A stretch of DNA of 64,000 bases, from assembly GCA_016617855.1 (NCBI GenBank), contig JAECUM010003674.1:62001-126000 (forward strand), written 5' to 3'. The stretch comes from Megalonaias nervosa. Its lineage: Eukaryota; Mollusca; Bivalvia; Unionida; Unionidae. The position numbers were made by a program, and so were the translations under genes. The notes under the pieces are model-generated. The model worked only from the letters and a program-made list of their open reading frames with translations, made no database searches and was not told where the DNA came from. Below, one piece after another: positions 35,030 to 47,744 of the stretch (its first letter is position 1; each line of letters begins with the position of its first letter).

Positions 35030-36296
35030 TCATAGAATGATAGAAACTGAATTCACACAATCTCTCATCACAGAATGATGGAAACTGAACCCACAACAAG
35101 GTCTCATTGCAGAATAATGGAAACTGAACTTGCACAAGGTCTCATCACAGAATGATGGAAACTGAACTCACACAAGGTCTCATCATGGACTGATGGAAAC
35201 TGAACTCACACAAGGTCTCATCATAGAATGATGGAAACTGAACTCATTGAAGGTCTCATCATGGAATGATAGAAACTGAACTCACACAGGGTCTCATCAT
35301 GGAATGATGGAAATTGAACATACACAAGGTCTCATCAAGGAATGAAGGAAACTGAACTCACACAAGGTCTCATCATGGAATGATGGAAACTGAACCCACA
35401 CAAGGTCTCATCATAGAATGATGGAAACTGAACTCACTCATGGTCTCATCATGGAATGATGGAAACTGAACTCACTCAAGGTCTCATCAAGGAATGATGG
35501 AAACTGAACTCACTCAAGGTCTCATCATGGAATGATAGAAACTGAACTCACAAGGTCTCATCATAGAATGATGGAAATTGAACTCACTCAAGGTCTCATC
35601 ATGGAATGATAGAAACTGAACTCACAAGGTCTCATCATAGAATGATGGAAACTGAACTTACACAAGGTCTCATCATGAATGATAGAAACTGAACTCACAC
35701 AAGGTCTCATCATGGAATGATAGAAACTGAACTCACACAGGGTCTCATCATGGAATGATGGAAATTGAACTCACTGAAGGTCTCATCATAGAATGATGGA
35801 AATTGAACTCACTCAAGGTCTTGTCATGGAATGATGGAAACTGAACTCACTCAAAGTCTCATCATGGAATGATGGAAACTGAAGTCACACAAGGTCTCAT
35901 CATGGAATGACAGAAACTGAACTCACACAAGGTCTCATCATGGAATAATGGAAACTGAACTTACACAAGGTCTCATCACGGAATGATAGAAACTGAACTC
36001 ACTGAAGGTTTCATCATGGAATGACAGAAACTTAACTTACACAGGGTTTCATCATGGAATGATGGAAATTGAACTCACTCAAGGTCTTGTCATGGAATGA
36101 TGGAAACTGAACTCACTCAAGGTCTCATCATGGAATGATGGAAACTGAACTCAAACAAGGTCTCATCATAGAATGATGGAAATTGAACTCACTCAAAGTC
36201 TCATCATGGAATGATGGAAATTGAACTCACACAAGGTCTCATCATCAAATGATGGAAATTGAACATACACAAGGTCTTGTCATGGAATGATGGAAC
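35030..36296. repeat. ~38-bp tandem array, the longest in the window
   Basis: About 33 units of gaatgatggaaactgaactc followed by acacaaggtctcatcat. Common variants are cactcaagg, cactgaagg, ttgaac and cttgtcatgg. The unit resembles an internal part of the degenerate ~150-bp repeat (gacatggaatgctagaaatc ... caaggtctcattg) seen at 32190-32580. Confidence 0.95.
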
Positions 36297-36359
36297 TCTC
36301 ATATTGTCTCATCAACACAAAACTGCATAACAAATCTGGTTAAAATCCAACAAACCTTC

Positions 36360-36880
36360 GCAAAGTCATAGAGTGCAAAGTAAAGTCAAGAAGATCAACA
36401 AATAAGGGTGATGATTGGAGAGGGGAATAAGTCATATAAATGATGCAGTGGACTGCTGGAAATAGATCTATTCTGACATCTCATTAATATACAGCAGCAT
36501 ATCAGATTCAGTTGAACTCCCATAATCCATTGTAATGTTGTGTCTGGAAAACTAAAGTCAGGAAGACAGACAATTATGGGACATAACTCCTGCAAATTAT
36601 GTTGTGTAATGTTTGAAATCAAAATTATTAAAGGACTTTAATATAAAGACACAAGCCAAATCTGGCTGAAATACAACAATCATTGGCAAAGATAAGCTGC
36701 AGAAATGAAAGTTAGTTGGACTGGCAACCAAAGGCCACAACTATTGATGATGCTGATGGCTGGAAATTAACTCTTTTGGGATCTCATAAATGTAAAGATT
36801 CATTGCAGATCTGGTAAAAGTCCAACAAGTTATCTTGCACAAGCTAAACTGTTGATGGAGGGAACACCTGGATGATGATA
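36360..36880. repeat. Degenerate ~150-bp dispersed repeat, flanking the 38-bp array
   Basis: The words gggacataactcctgc, gactgctggaaatagatc, aaatctggctgaaatacaac and ggactggcaaccaaaggcc recur about every 150 bp. This is the same family as 32190-32580. Confidence 0.6.
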
Positions 36881-37497
36881 TATGATTTTTATAGGACTCT
36901 TCCAACCTCATAGAGCTCAGATCTAACTAAAAATCATTCCAGATACACCTACCTTGCATGTTCTTCCTTTTGCATCCAAATAAGGTCATTAGAATCTTAA
37001 TACACAACCATCCACTCTAATTAGACAAATTTTAGAAACTCTGGTCAATTTTACTGGTCTGATCATCTCTTGTTAGTTTGCTGACTGGAGTTTATCCAAC
37101 AATGAATGCAGCATTAAATTACACCATGTAGTAAACAAAACACTTTTTCAATGTGTGTTGATGGAATATAAAGGAAACGATATTAAGTATTCAAATATAA
37201 CATTACAGCATGAAAGGAAAGAGCAGTGTCACAGCTGACATTCCTGTGTGAAGTGCTTGCAATGAACCTGGACTGATTTTCCTCTCATTCAGGATGTAAG
37301 CTCATTAGATAAACAACAGAAGTTACATTTTTTCCTTGTGGCCATGTTTACATCACTTACTGTCATGTAGTGCATATATAAAAGTAAAATTCTTTCTTTG
37401 TTTCGAAAGTTCTTGACATTTTTGGGTAGGTCACTACTGCTAAAATATGTAAAAACAAGATATGGTAAATGGTACATTATATGCCCACCATGTGGTA

Positions 37498-37705
37498 CCG
37501 TATACACTTGTTTGTAAGTTGCGTCTGACTGCTAACAACACACTGATCTGCCATCCCATAATGCATCAGCATATCAAGGTCTCTGTTGTTAGTTCTATTA
37601 AATAATCCTAGCAAGCTGTGTAGACTTAGATTAGCTAGTGCATTATCTGGGTCTGTGCAGTTTGCATTTGGACTCAACTTATATGTCAGCATATATGGTA
37701 CAGAG
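37498..37705. mobile_element. Double-hairpin foldback element, copy 7
   Basis: Outer ends: ccgtatacacttgtttgtaa and acttatatgtcagcatatat. The first hairpin has actgatctgccatcccataa; the second retains tagacttagattagc and atctgggtctgtgcag. It sits in the B-C intron. Confidence 0.7.
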
Positions 37706-37859
37706 AATTATAATGCTTTTATATTATTATCTAAAATCGTATTTTAATGATCAGATACTAAGGATTCAAAATATGCAGTACCCATTTAACTTGTGTATTA
37801 TGCTATTGTTGCTAAGCAATGTTGCCTAGCAATAGGAAACAACAGCCATCTTGAGATGA

Positions 37860-38470
37860 CAACCCCTATTTAGAGATATCTTCCTTGTCTCAGATTCAAG
37901 CCATCCTCCTGAGTTTTTAGTCAAAGCATGTGGCACAGAACTTAAGTAGTTTTTCTTTTTAAAATTTGTTTTCCTTTTCTCTTTCTTCAGTCCCTATGAA
38001 TTAGACTTTCACATTTTGACCCTAAAATGAATGAGTGTCTTCCTTATTATAAGTGCAAGCAATCTACAAAATCTGATCAAAGCAGGTGATAAATAACTCA
38101 AGATATCACACAGAAACCATTTTTCTTCTTAGAGTCACTGTGACCTTGACCATTGACCTTTTGACCCCCAAATCAATAGGTGTTTTTCTCATCTGCAATG
38201 CAAGTAATTTATAAAGCTTGGTCAAGGCATCTGCTATAAAAGTCAAATCACAATTTTCCTTTTCATCCCTGTCACCTTGGAACCTGAAACCAATACATAT
38301 TTTCCTTCTTCCAAATGCATTCTACTTATAAAATTTGATAATCTTATTTGATGGAGAACTTGAATAATCATGTTGAAAAGAAAAGAAATAGGGACCAGAC
38401 AGGAATACGTATGGAGGGACATCATCATAACATGATACATTCCACCTTATGACAGGACAAAAAGAAAAAA
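37860..38470. repeat. Degenerate ~135-bp repeat region
   Basis: Diverged units contain gtgaccttgaccattgacct, tttgacccccaaatcaatag and gcaagtaatttataaagctt. About four units; no coding potential. Confidence 0.6.
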
Positions 38471-38774
38471 AACATTTCTCCTACAAACAATGGTGAAACC
38501 AACACCATTACTAATATCCTATATCAAATCAAATGTTATAGTGACACATGGGGATCAATGGCCCCCTGGGTCTAATTTGTGGTTCCCATCTCGATTTCAG
38601 GGAACCTTGTTTATTATGACATCATTAACTTGTTACATTTTTACATCACTGCACTTATGAGAACATTCAAGTATTTTTAATTACCACATTCATGTTATCA
38701 TTTCTCATTACTACTAAATTATTTTCACATGTTCTTATTCATCATATGAATTTATACAGATAATAATCAATGTA

Positions 38775-39205
38775 ACAAAAGGGCCTACACATAGTTCTAT
38801 CAAAGTAACACAAGTGTCTACACATAATTCTATCAAAGTAACACAAGTGCCTATAGACATAACTCAATTAAAGTAACACAAGTGCCAACATATAACTCAG
38901 AGTAACACAAGTGCCTCCATATAACTCTATCAAAGTGATACAAGTGTGTACACACAGCTCAAAGTAACACAAGTGTCTACACATAACTCTATCAATGCAA
39001 CAAAAGTGCCTATAGACATAACTCTATCAAAGTAATGCAAGTGTCTACACACATAACACCATCAAAGTAATGCATGTGTCTGCACACAACACAATCAAAG
39101 TAATGCAAGTATCTAATCACTTAGCACTAATAAAGCAACACAAGTGACTACACACATAATTGTATCAAAGTAACACAAGTGCCTAAACAAAACTCTGTCA
39201 GGGCA
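38775..39205. repeat. ~33-bp tandem array
   Basis: About 13 imperfect units of aagtaacacaagtgcctaca followed by cataactctatca. Confidence 0.9.
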
Positions 39206-39344
39206 TTTTCTTTTAAACTAATGCACAGTTACAAACAATACATTTTTCAATATTTTTCACTTTGTTATCACTAGTGCTGTTATTTTTCCATTTCCTGTTC
39301 ATTTATTATGCTTGATTAGATGAGCTATTACTCCCATTACAGGT

Positions 39345-39835
39345 ATCAGATGTTTATGTGGCTGATGGCTGATGTTATGTGGCTAATGTTTGTGTGGCTG
39401 ATTTTTATGTGGGTTGATATCTATGTGGCTGACATTTATGTGGTATGTTTATGTGGCTGATTATTATGTGGCTAATGTTTATGTGGCTGATGTTTATGTG
39501 GCTGTTGTTTATGTGGGTTGATGTTTATGTGGTGATATTTAGGTGGGTTGATGTTTATATGGGCTGATATTTATGTGGCTGATGTTTATGTGGTATATTT
39601 ATGTGGCTGATGATTATGTGGCTAATGTTTATGTGGCTGATGATTATGTGGCTAATGTTTATGTGGCTGATTTTTATGTGGGTTGATGTTTATGTGGCTG
39701 ACATTTATGTGGTATGTTTTTGTGACTGATGATAATGTGGCTGATGTTTATGTGGCTGATGTTTATGTGGGTTGATGTTTGTGTGGGCTGTTGTTTATGT
39801 GGGCTGATATTTATGTGGCTGATATTTATGTGCAC
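39345..39835. repeat. ~15-bp tandem array (tttatgtggctgatg)
   Basis: About 30 units of tttatgtggctgatg with gggttgatg and ggtatgt variants. It ends about 160 bp from the donor of exon B. Confidence 0.92.
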
Positions 39836-39996
39836 TCTTTTCAATTCTAATGTACCAGAAGTTGCAAGCCTGAAGAAAACACTATATTGAACCCCTGTCT
39901 AGTACTTCTTCAAAACAAAAACATTCAGAAAAAATTAAATCTGAAATTATTGACAAGCTATTCAATTTGTATACTTCAGTAAGGTTTGTGACATAC

Positions 39997-40062
39997 CTTT
40001 GGTGGGCTCAGTCGGAGGGAGTTGGCAGATGAAGATTTTCTTGCAAATTTCTGTGTGGGATA
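39997..40062 (-). CDS. Small exon (B) of the EVH1-domain gene
   Basis: Flanked by an acceptor ending tttcag (40063) and a donor GTATGT (from 39996). It is 66 bp, phase 0 at both ends, and encodes YPTQKFARKSSSANSLRLSP plus PK. Joined to exon A it continues the C-terminal helix of the EVH1 fold (RFRDCCS then YPTQKFARK); joined to exon C it runs into GKGRAISSPNSP. The phase match on both sides, composition and splice sites together make this a real exon although it is short. The RKSSSANS stretch is a plausible basophilic kinase target. Confidence 0.82.
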
Positions 40063-40298
40063 CTGAAAGATAAAGTTTGTTGAGAATTAATATAACAAAA
40101 CCTTTCTTCAGATGAATCAAAAATATTTTTTTCTTATAAAAGAAATTCCAAATCCCTCATGTTTTCTTTTCTGAAATCACACGATGACAGTTTGGTAATG
40201 ATCAATCACAACAAACACATACTGACTGAGAGACAAACTTTTACCAATCACAGTTTGATTGGTTACACCAAACTACCAATACTGATCATAAAAGTTTG

Positions 40299-40713
40299 TG
40301 ATAAATCCAAGTCAAGATCCAGTCTATGCTGTTTGCCAGTTTGTGATAAAATCACTATGGTGGCTTAAGTGGTTAGAGCGTCTGCTCATATGCAGGAGGT
40401 TGCAGGTTCGAAGCACTGCCAAGTCATATCAAAGACTTATAAAAATGATACTTGCAGCTGCTTCACTTGGCACTCAGCATTAAGATATTAGTGTTTCGAC
40501 TGGTTGGCATAGTGTCATGATAATCTGACAGGGTGGGACATGATGCTACATGTCCATGGCATGATGCCCCAGTTCTACACATCACTATAAACTGCCACAC
40601 CACAGACATCATAGCAATATGACTCAGATTGTTAAAACTATGTAAATAACAAAGTAAAACAAACACAAAACACAAACAAATGATAAGTCCAAGTCTAGAT
40701 CCAGTCTATGCTG
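40299..40713 (+). mobile_element. tRNA-derived SINE, family C, between long direct repeats
   Basis: The SINE (about 40357-40680) has A box cttaagtggttagagc, a good B box (gcaggttcgaagc) and the family C body. It lies between two copies of a 33-bp sequence starting tgataaatccaag (40299-40331) and tgataagtccaag (40681-40713) that differ at two positions. That is longer than a usual SINE target duplication, and about 25 extra bases separate the left copy from the SINE head. Confidence 0.82.
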
Positions 40714-41324
40714 CCTTTGTAAGGACTCTCTCAAGACTCCATCTATTGAGCAGATATGAAACACAGCTGGTACATTTGATTAATTTACAGAAATAACATG
40801 TCTAATAAAATACAATATTTTTAAAAATGTCATAAAATACACTGTTACAATTTCTTGGTTCTTATTTCCTGTGGATTTCAACCAAAAAAAACATGTGCTA
40901 CCTCAAAAAAAATACAAGTCACTGCTAGAGAACTTGTAAAAGCCACTGAGCATGCATTACTGTCTCCACAATGTACATGTGGCTGCTTTTAACATGTTCA
41001 ACATTTCATAATAAGCCCTTAAGCTGCCTGCATTGCATTTCACAAACGAAATCTATGTCAAAAGTAACAGGAGTCACAAATCTCTGTGGCAGTTTTCTGT
41101 CATGCAAGAAATTAATTTCTTTTAAAGTGGGATCTAAGTAAAACTCCATCAGTGTTATTTATTTGATGTATTTTGAAGAAACAAGCCAGCTGTGTTCTCG
41201 TTTTAACATGCAGCGTTGATAAATTCAGAAAGCAATTCCAGTTTACCAGATTTTTAAAAAATATAAATGGAAACCCACGTTTGAGTGTTTTCATTCATAT
41301 TTTCACAGGTCATAACTTGCAAAT

Positions 41325-41506
41325 GATTAACTAATACTTGACTATTAATTGTTAATTAATCACTTGACCATTAATTAATCACATGACCATTAATTAATTA
41401 CATAACTGTTAATTAACCACTTGACCATTAATTAATCACTTCACCATTCATTAATCAGATGACCATTAATTAAGTACATAACCATTAATTAATCACTTGA
41501 CCATGG
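41325..41506. repeat. ~20-bp tandem array
   Basis: About nine units of attaattaatcacttgacc type, with acatgacc and acataacc variants. Confidence 0.9.
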
Positions 41507-42244
41507 AAAAGCCCAAAACTGCTGCAGAATAAACTCTTGATGTGTCAAGAAAAGTGAAAATACCTCACAAAGAATGAATACAAGGATTTGATGTAAATTT
41601 ACTTTATTTGGCAATGAATCAATTGATAAGAAATCAGAAAATGATCTACAAGGCAAGCTGACCTATGTAAGTTTGAATATTAAAATATTTTGGCAATATC
41701 CATTGTACAATTATTGCTACAATTTATTTTCGTACGTTAGAAAGAAAAGATGAAGAAATATAGTATTGAGTAGCATCAGTGTACTGACTGCCATCATTTC
41801 TTTTTAACAAGATAAAATTCACATGCTCTTGTCAATGTTGTTTGTATGATTTCAAGTAAAATGGATTAAAATTTTGTTAAACTGAAGTTTCTCTTATATA
41901 AAAGTTCCATTGCATGTACATGTTCCATGGCAAGAAAGAAAGGAACAAATTTGGAAAGACTATATCAAAATTACTTTCCTGACAAAAACACAATGTTAAA
42001 AGCTTACCCACTGAATATTTATTTTAAATGTTTGGAAAGGTGTTACCTTGGGTCTCAATAAATCCTTGCTATAAAATCCCAACAGATAACTGTATGCTGG
42101 AAAAATGACAATGTGCTCAGTAATAAAACAGGTCCAAGCTGTTGAATCCGTGTCTATCAATCATTTCCTAAGGTGCTGCTTGTATCTACCATCTATCATA
42201 ACTAATGTACTGATTAGACACTAGTTTGTATTTATACCATATTT

Positions 42245-42752
42245 ATCTATACCAGTGGTTCTCAGCCGTTTTTGTCCAGTGGAATTTTGGTTAGATCATC
42301 ACCCTTGCATGCAGGAGGTCGTGGGTTCAAACCCTGGCCGAGTCATACCAAAGACTTAAAAAATGGTACTAACAGTTGCCTTGCTAGGTGCTCAGAATTA
42401 AGAGGTTAGTGTTAGGACTGGTTGGCCTGATGTCAGGTTAATGTGACTGGTTTGAACATCATGCTACGTGTCTGCAGCATGATGTCCCAGTGTTAGACAT
42501 CACTATAAGCTGTCACACTGCAGACATCATAGCAACATGGCTGAAAAATTGTTAAAGTTACATTATAAACCTAAATCACAGATACACCCAACCTTTTTTG
42601 CTGCAACCCTAAATTGGCCACAAAAGCACCTCCAATCCCTCAGGCTTTTGATATGATTTCTTCTGATGATCCTTCATGACTCTACTGAAGACACCCCCAC
42701 CCATGACCCTGATTTGGGTTGCAACCTGAAGTTTGGAACCATTGATTTATAT
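42245..42752. mobile_element. hAT-like element split by a SINE
   Basis: The left end, cagtggttctcagccgtttt (42253), and the right end, gtttggaaccattg (to 42744), form an imperfect hAT-type terminal inverted repeat. The flanking octamers atctatac (42245-42252) and atttatat (42745-42752) match at six of eight positions, the two differences being C/T. A family C SINE fills most of the interior. No transposase is present. Confidence 0.72.
42285..42600 (+). mobile_element. tRNA-derived SINE, family C, nested in a hAT element
   Basis: Blocks: gtgggttcaaaccctggcc (intact B box), ttaagaggttagtgttagga, atcatgctac, gacatcactataagctg and gctgaaaaattgttaaag. The A-box end is decayed (ttggttagatcatc). 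Confidence 0.82.
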
Positions 42753-43794
42753 GGAAGTCCCATTCCAACAGGAGGCTGGTGTAACTGAGCTGCAAGCTAC
42801 TTCAAATGGAGGTTTTATGAATGAGATTAAACTTGGACTAAATCCCACTGAACTAGACTTGCACAGAGTTTTATTGGTATGGACAGATTTTCATCATAAT
42901 TATTAATATTAATTAATTTGCCCTTTTAACCCAATTAGGGTAACATGGCAATTATTTTTACATCCAGGTACTTTTAAGTGATTCCCCCATTTGGTCAACC
43001 TTGGTCTGTATCCTACATGCAGTCCAAATAGGACCTGATTTTTGTAGTCATTACCATATTAAACACTGACATAATTTTTAAATGTACAGTAAACCCCGAT
43101 TTGTGCATATATTGCATTTCTGAGAAACATGGTGCATGTCAAATTCATGTGACTTGAGGTGAAATTTCCCACAGGAAATGTTAGAAAATTGAAGGGTTGC
43201 ATTCAAAATGTGCCAAAAATAAAACCTTTTTCAACCAATATTTAACTTATTATGTTATAAAATGAAACTGTAAACATATTTATTTAGTTACATTATAAGA
43301 AATGGACACAAAAAAATAAAAATGGACAACAAACAATCTTCAATGCATCCATCTATGGGGAGCCAAATCGTTATCCTGGTTGAACATCAAACAATGGAAG
43401 TTCCTGCTTGGGAATGCATTTTGCATGTTCACGCATTGGCATGAATGACATGTCTTAAGGTGTATTTTTCTGCTTGGGTAATAATATTAATTCATGTAAA
43501 CGTGAGACTTGGGTAAGTTGAATACATGTAAATTGGGAGTTTACTGTATTGTTGAAGGTCTTGTATTAAAAATGTCAACTTGCCCATAGAGATTTTATTA
43601 AGTACAGCAACTTGAATTTTATGTCAAAATCATGGTGTTAATACCAGTAAAGTCCAATTCATTCAATGCATCAAATGACACTATCCTCATAATAACAAAC
43701 ACATAAAATGATGTCTCTCTTGATGTCATATAAAAGCTGCTATAGATAATGCTAGAACAGATGCAGATGCCCTGCCTATAGTGTGTAAAATGAA

Positions 43795-44105
43795 AAATCC
43801 ATGTTGAAATATGCAAATGAAAAGCCCCAAGTGGAAATATATAAAGGCAAACTTCCATGGGGCAAGATGCAAAGGCAAAATGGGGCAAGATGCAAAGGCA
43901 AAATTCCATAAGGCATTATGCAAATGAAAAGTTCCATGTGGCAATATGCAAACTTCCATGGGGCAAGATGCAAAGGCAAAATTCCATAAGGCATTATGAA
44001 AATGAAAAGATCCATGTGGCAATATGCAAAATCAAAGTTCCATGGAGCAATATCGAAAGGCAAAGTCGCATGGGGCAACATGCAAAACAAAAGTTCCAAG
44101 TCAAA
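43795..44105. repeat. ~28-bp tandem array
   Basis: About 11 units of ttccatggggcaagatgcaa plus aggcaaaa, alternating with ccatgtggcaatatgc and ccataaggcattatgc forms. Overlapping open frames of about 100 codons on both strands are by-products. Confidence 0.9.
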
Positions 44106-44439
44106 TGGCAGCCTTTAAAAAGATGTACATCAACCTTCGCCTTAGTCTTTTAATATAAAGCTTTCTACTAAGATTGATATCAATGCATAAAATCTTTCAA
44201 AAATTAATGTGAAGAATTAAAATTCATGATGCAAATGCAAACTGGGGCCAAAACTCACATTTTGACTGAAAAATGTGACAATTATGGACTTTACTTAGGC
44301 CTTGTTAACATAACACCCAATACCAGCATAATTTCCATTCAAGAAGTTCTTCAAAATAAGAGGCTTAAGTGGGCCTAAGATTGCTCATCTGGCTGACATC
44401 TGCCTGTTAATGCTAAATGTAAGTTGCAGTTGGTCAAGA

Positions 44440-45170
44440 ATTGTTGATCATCAAGATAATATCTGTTGAAAGATTTTTCAATGCCATTGATTGGATGTGT
44501 TATAAAACATTTGTTTCACTGTTTTTCAGTTTTGAGTCTTATTATATATTTATATATTTGATGGCACATTGGTACAAACTGTCCAGTTTTGGTAGACCTT
44601 TATGCCTGAATACCTTCTGTGAAAGTTAATTACATTTGGTCAAATTCTGTCAAGTGATTTTTAGAGAAGCTGTTTAAGCACTTTTCTATTGTTAATAATG
44701 GAAGCCATATTTGATCGCAAATCAGCATTATTTGCATAAGCTTTAAATCAATTCATACAATAATGCTTTCTGTCAAATTTGGTCAAATTCCATTTGACTG
44801 GTTTCTGGGATGAAGTTGTTTCATTGTTTCTATTTTTAGTAATGGCAACCATATTTGACAGCAGATCAACATCATATGTGTAAATTTGAAATGCTTTCTA
44901 GCCAGGAAAGCTTTCCATGAAATTTGGTCAAATTCTTTTAACAGTTGTTTCAAAAGAAGTCATTTCAAAGTTTCTTTCTATATTTAGTAACAGTTTATCA
45001 TATTTTTTATGGCAGACAAGCATAATTGGTACATATTTGTAAACCTTCATGCTCTTTCTAAAATTTAGCTGAAATTTATCCACTGGATTTTGAGAAGTTG
45101 AAAATAGCAAATGCATGACTCATGATGGTTGCAGGACCATACCAGAAGCTCATTTGGTTTTAAGGCCAGG
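44440..45170. repeat. Degenerate ~175-bp repeat region, copy 1
   Basis: The words tttctattgttaataatgg, cagccatatttgat-like, gatcaacatcat, ctttctgtcaaatttggtc and aattccatttgactgg return in order, about four times. The same family fills 50340-51560. Confidence 0.7.
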
Positions 45171-45984
45171 TGAGCTAAAACTTAAAAGCATGATGGATTG
45201 GCTGACAGACACAGGTAAAACTATATGACAGATGCATTAAACTCCCACCCCACCTACGCTTAAGATTAGGAATGCAAAGAAGAAATTTCCTAATGATATG
45301 ATTAGCTAGCATCATCCTTCAGGTAACAGAGCTGTCAAGTCAAGACTCAAGGGGCTTATATATGTTCCGTAAGGTAAGGTACGTCCGTAGATAATGACAG
45401 TGGGCCAGATATTTTCTCCCATAACCAGGACAGTCTGAAACTGAAATATGAAAGATATGGACTAATTCATTTTCCAAATGAGTCAGAGGACAGCATTAGA
45501 GTAGGTATGGTATGTGGAGAAGTTAGAAGAGAAATAAGACCTTGTTACTGTAATTTATTCAGCTGAGGTCACCTATTCAATAATTACCTTTCAGCACAGT
45601 GGAAAATATGCAACAATAAGTGCTTCCCAATTAGGTCACTAGCAGACAATCTTCAGCCCATTTTACCTGAATGATGGGCATCTTAGAAGTTTCTCTTACA
45701 TGTGGCCACCAAAATTTGCCATTTTCAATATGGCACCTGGAGGCAAATTCAACTAAAAGATTACAAGTATAGGTACTGACAGAAAGCTCAGTTTGGGCTG
45801 TTTTTATTTATATATGTTTTGTAATAGTTTCCTGAGATTCAAAGAATTTATTTCAATTTCCAGATACCAAATAAAATGCAACAGTTAATCTGTCAGCATA
45901 CCGCATATATGGCTGCAAACAATAAAAGATTCTGAATCTATCCATATAATCCATAGTCCTCCTACAAAAATCTGCCAGTCAACA

Positions 45985-46640
45985 TCTAGGGGCCCTAATA
46001 CAGTTGTAATTATCAGCGACAATGCATTTTAGATAGGGCCTATAATTATCAGTGACAATGTATTCTAGATAGGGCCTTTAATACAGAAGTAATTATCATT
46101 TAATACAGTAGTAATTATCAGCGACAATGTATTTTAGATAGGGCCTTTAATTATTATATGTAATGTATTTTAGATAGAGCCTTCAATACACTAGTAATTA
46201 TCATTTAATATAGCATTAATTATCAGCAACAATGTATTTTAGTTAGGGACTTTAATTATGATATATAATGTATTTTAGATAGAGCGTTTAATACACTAGT
46301 AATTATCATTTAATATGGCATTAATTATCATTGACATTGTATTTAGATAGGGCCTTTAATTAAGACATATAATGTATTTTAGACAGAGCCTTTAATACAC
46401 TAGTAATTATCATTAATACAGCACTAATTATCATTTAATACAGCAGTAATTATCAGTGACAATGTAGTATAGATAGGGCCTTTAATACAGTAGTAATTAT
46501 CATTTAATACATTAGTAATTATCAGAGACAATATATTTCAGAGATGGCCTTAAATACAGTAGTAATTGTCAGTGACAATGTATTTTAGATAGGGATTTTT
46601 TAATGCAGACATAATTATCAGGGACAACATATTTTATAAT
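45985..46640. repeat. Minisatellite, left part (interrupted array)
   Basis: Units combine tttaatacagtagtaattat, cagtgacaatgtattttaga and tagggcc in a 35 to 60-bp composite repeat. It stops at about 46640, where an LTR-like repeat begins, and resumes at 47745. Confidence 0.88.
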
Positions 46641-47742
46641 TTTGTAGATGTCATTATAACACATAACTGAGTAAACACTGCAAATGTGTGAGACATAACC
46701 ATTTTAATTTGAGGTATGTTATTTGGTACCGAATTAAATCCATGGCAGGGATAAGGATATGGCATGTTAATTGGTCTGGATTAGGCATGATTAATTCTTA
46801 ATGAGGTCCATTTGATAACTGTGTCAGGTTAATTGGTGAAGCTTTGGTTGTTTATCAAGAATGCCAAGGCTGAAATGTTGCATTTCTACTTGCTGAAATA
46901 TTTGTCAAAAGTTGAAACTGAAGAGATCAGTTTATTAAAGAAGCAGGAAGAATGTGATATTTTCCAAACTCTGGAGGGGAGTTTATAAATTGTGGTGGTT
47001 AAATACACCTAAAACCCGATTGGATAAGTAACAGCTTGGGGTGTGTTTCCATGCTTAGTTTAAGTCTAGGTTTTCTGCGGAAGGCAAGAAGTCATGACTA
47101 CAAGAAGAATAGCAAGTATTCTCTCAAAAAAAGGTCAAAGGGATGTGTTTTGGAAGTCTTGAGAGATGATTCTGTAAATGGGGAGAAGACAGCAAGCTAC
47201 CACATCAGAACTTCCATGTCAGAATGACAGAACATGAGAATATTGGATAGAAAGATTCCACAGTGAATAGGAAAGATCATGGTGAATTAATGAATCCATG
47301 CCTGAACAAAGAATGAAGATCAGAAGGAACAGAGTGTTGCTTTGTAAGTCAACTCAAACCAACACACTATATTGATACTGGAGGGTAGCCAGAAACCAGA
47401 TTGGGTTATGCAGACATGATGGACAATTAAGTTCAAAATGTTCACTCAATTTTATGATGAAATTTGTCATATCTGTGTAAACGGAACTGCTAATAGAATA
47501 TTTTATAACTTTTGGTAATTATTTTTCAGTGAAGATTATCCTTCAAGTGTCTTGTGCAATTCTATTTATCTAATTAATGAAATTGTTATATTCTGTATAC
47601 GGGGATTGTACTGTTCTATTTTATCTCTGCTCAGATCTCCATTTATTCCATCCATTAATTTCATATTTTTATTATTCACTCAATCTGCTCAAAGTTGATC
47701 ATCGTCTAGACATTGCTAACCACAATCCCACAACCCATAACA
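46641..47742 (-). repeat. LTR-like dispersed repeat, copy 2, inserted in a minisatellite
   Basis: The right ~165 bp (47579-47742) match copies 1 and 3 (gctcagatctccatttattc, cactcaatctgctc, ctagacattgctaacc) and end cataaca. Minisatellite units continue on both sides, so the inserted length is about 1.1 kb. The left edge (tgtagatg at about 46643) is set by where the array stops. I found no clean target duplication and no coding region. Confidence 0.6.
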
Positions 47743-47744
47743 AT

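Larger units (their letters stand above)
31043..39996 (-). other. Intron between exons B and C (8,954 bp)
   Basis: GT-AG intron: donor GTATGT at 39996, acceptor ending cag at 31043. It contains tandem arrays and degenerate repeats listed separately and one foldback element. The stretch 31050-32180 holds no recognised repeat beyond a small palindrome, atatggtgccaccatat, near 31300. Confidence 0.75.

Noticed and set aside
43726..44153. Several ~100-codon frames on both strands
   Set aside because: They are by-products of a 28-bp array without stops in some frames.
45385..45436. Minus-strand segment after tttcag reading TVLVMGENIWPTVIIYG, considered as an exon between A and B
   Set aside because: The only nearby donor is weak, and exons A and B join in phase without it, giving a sensible continuation of the EVH1 helix.
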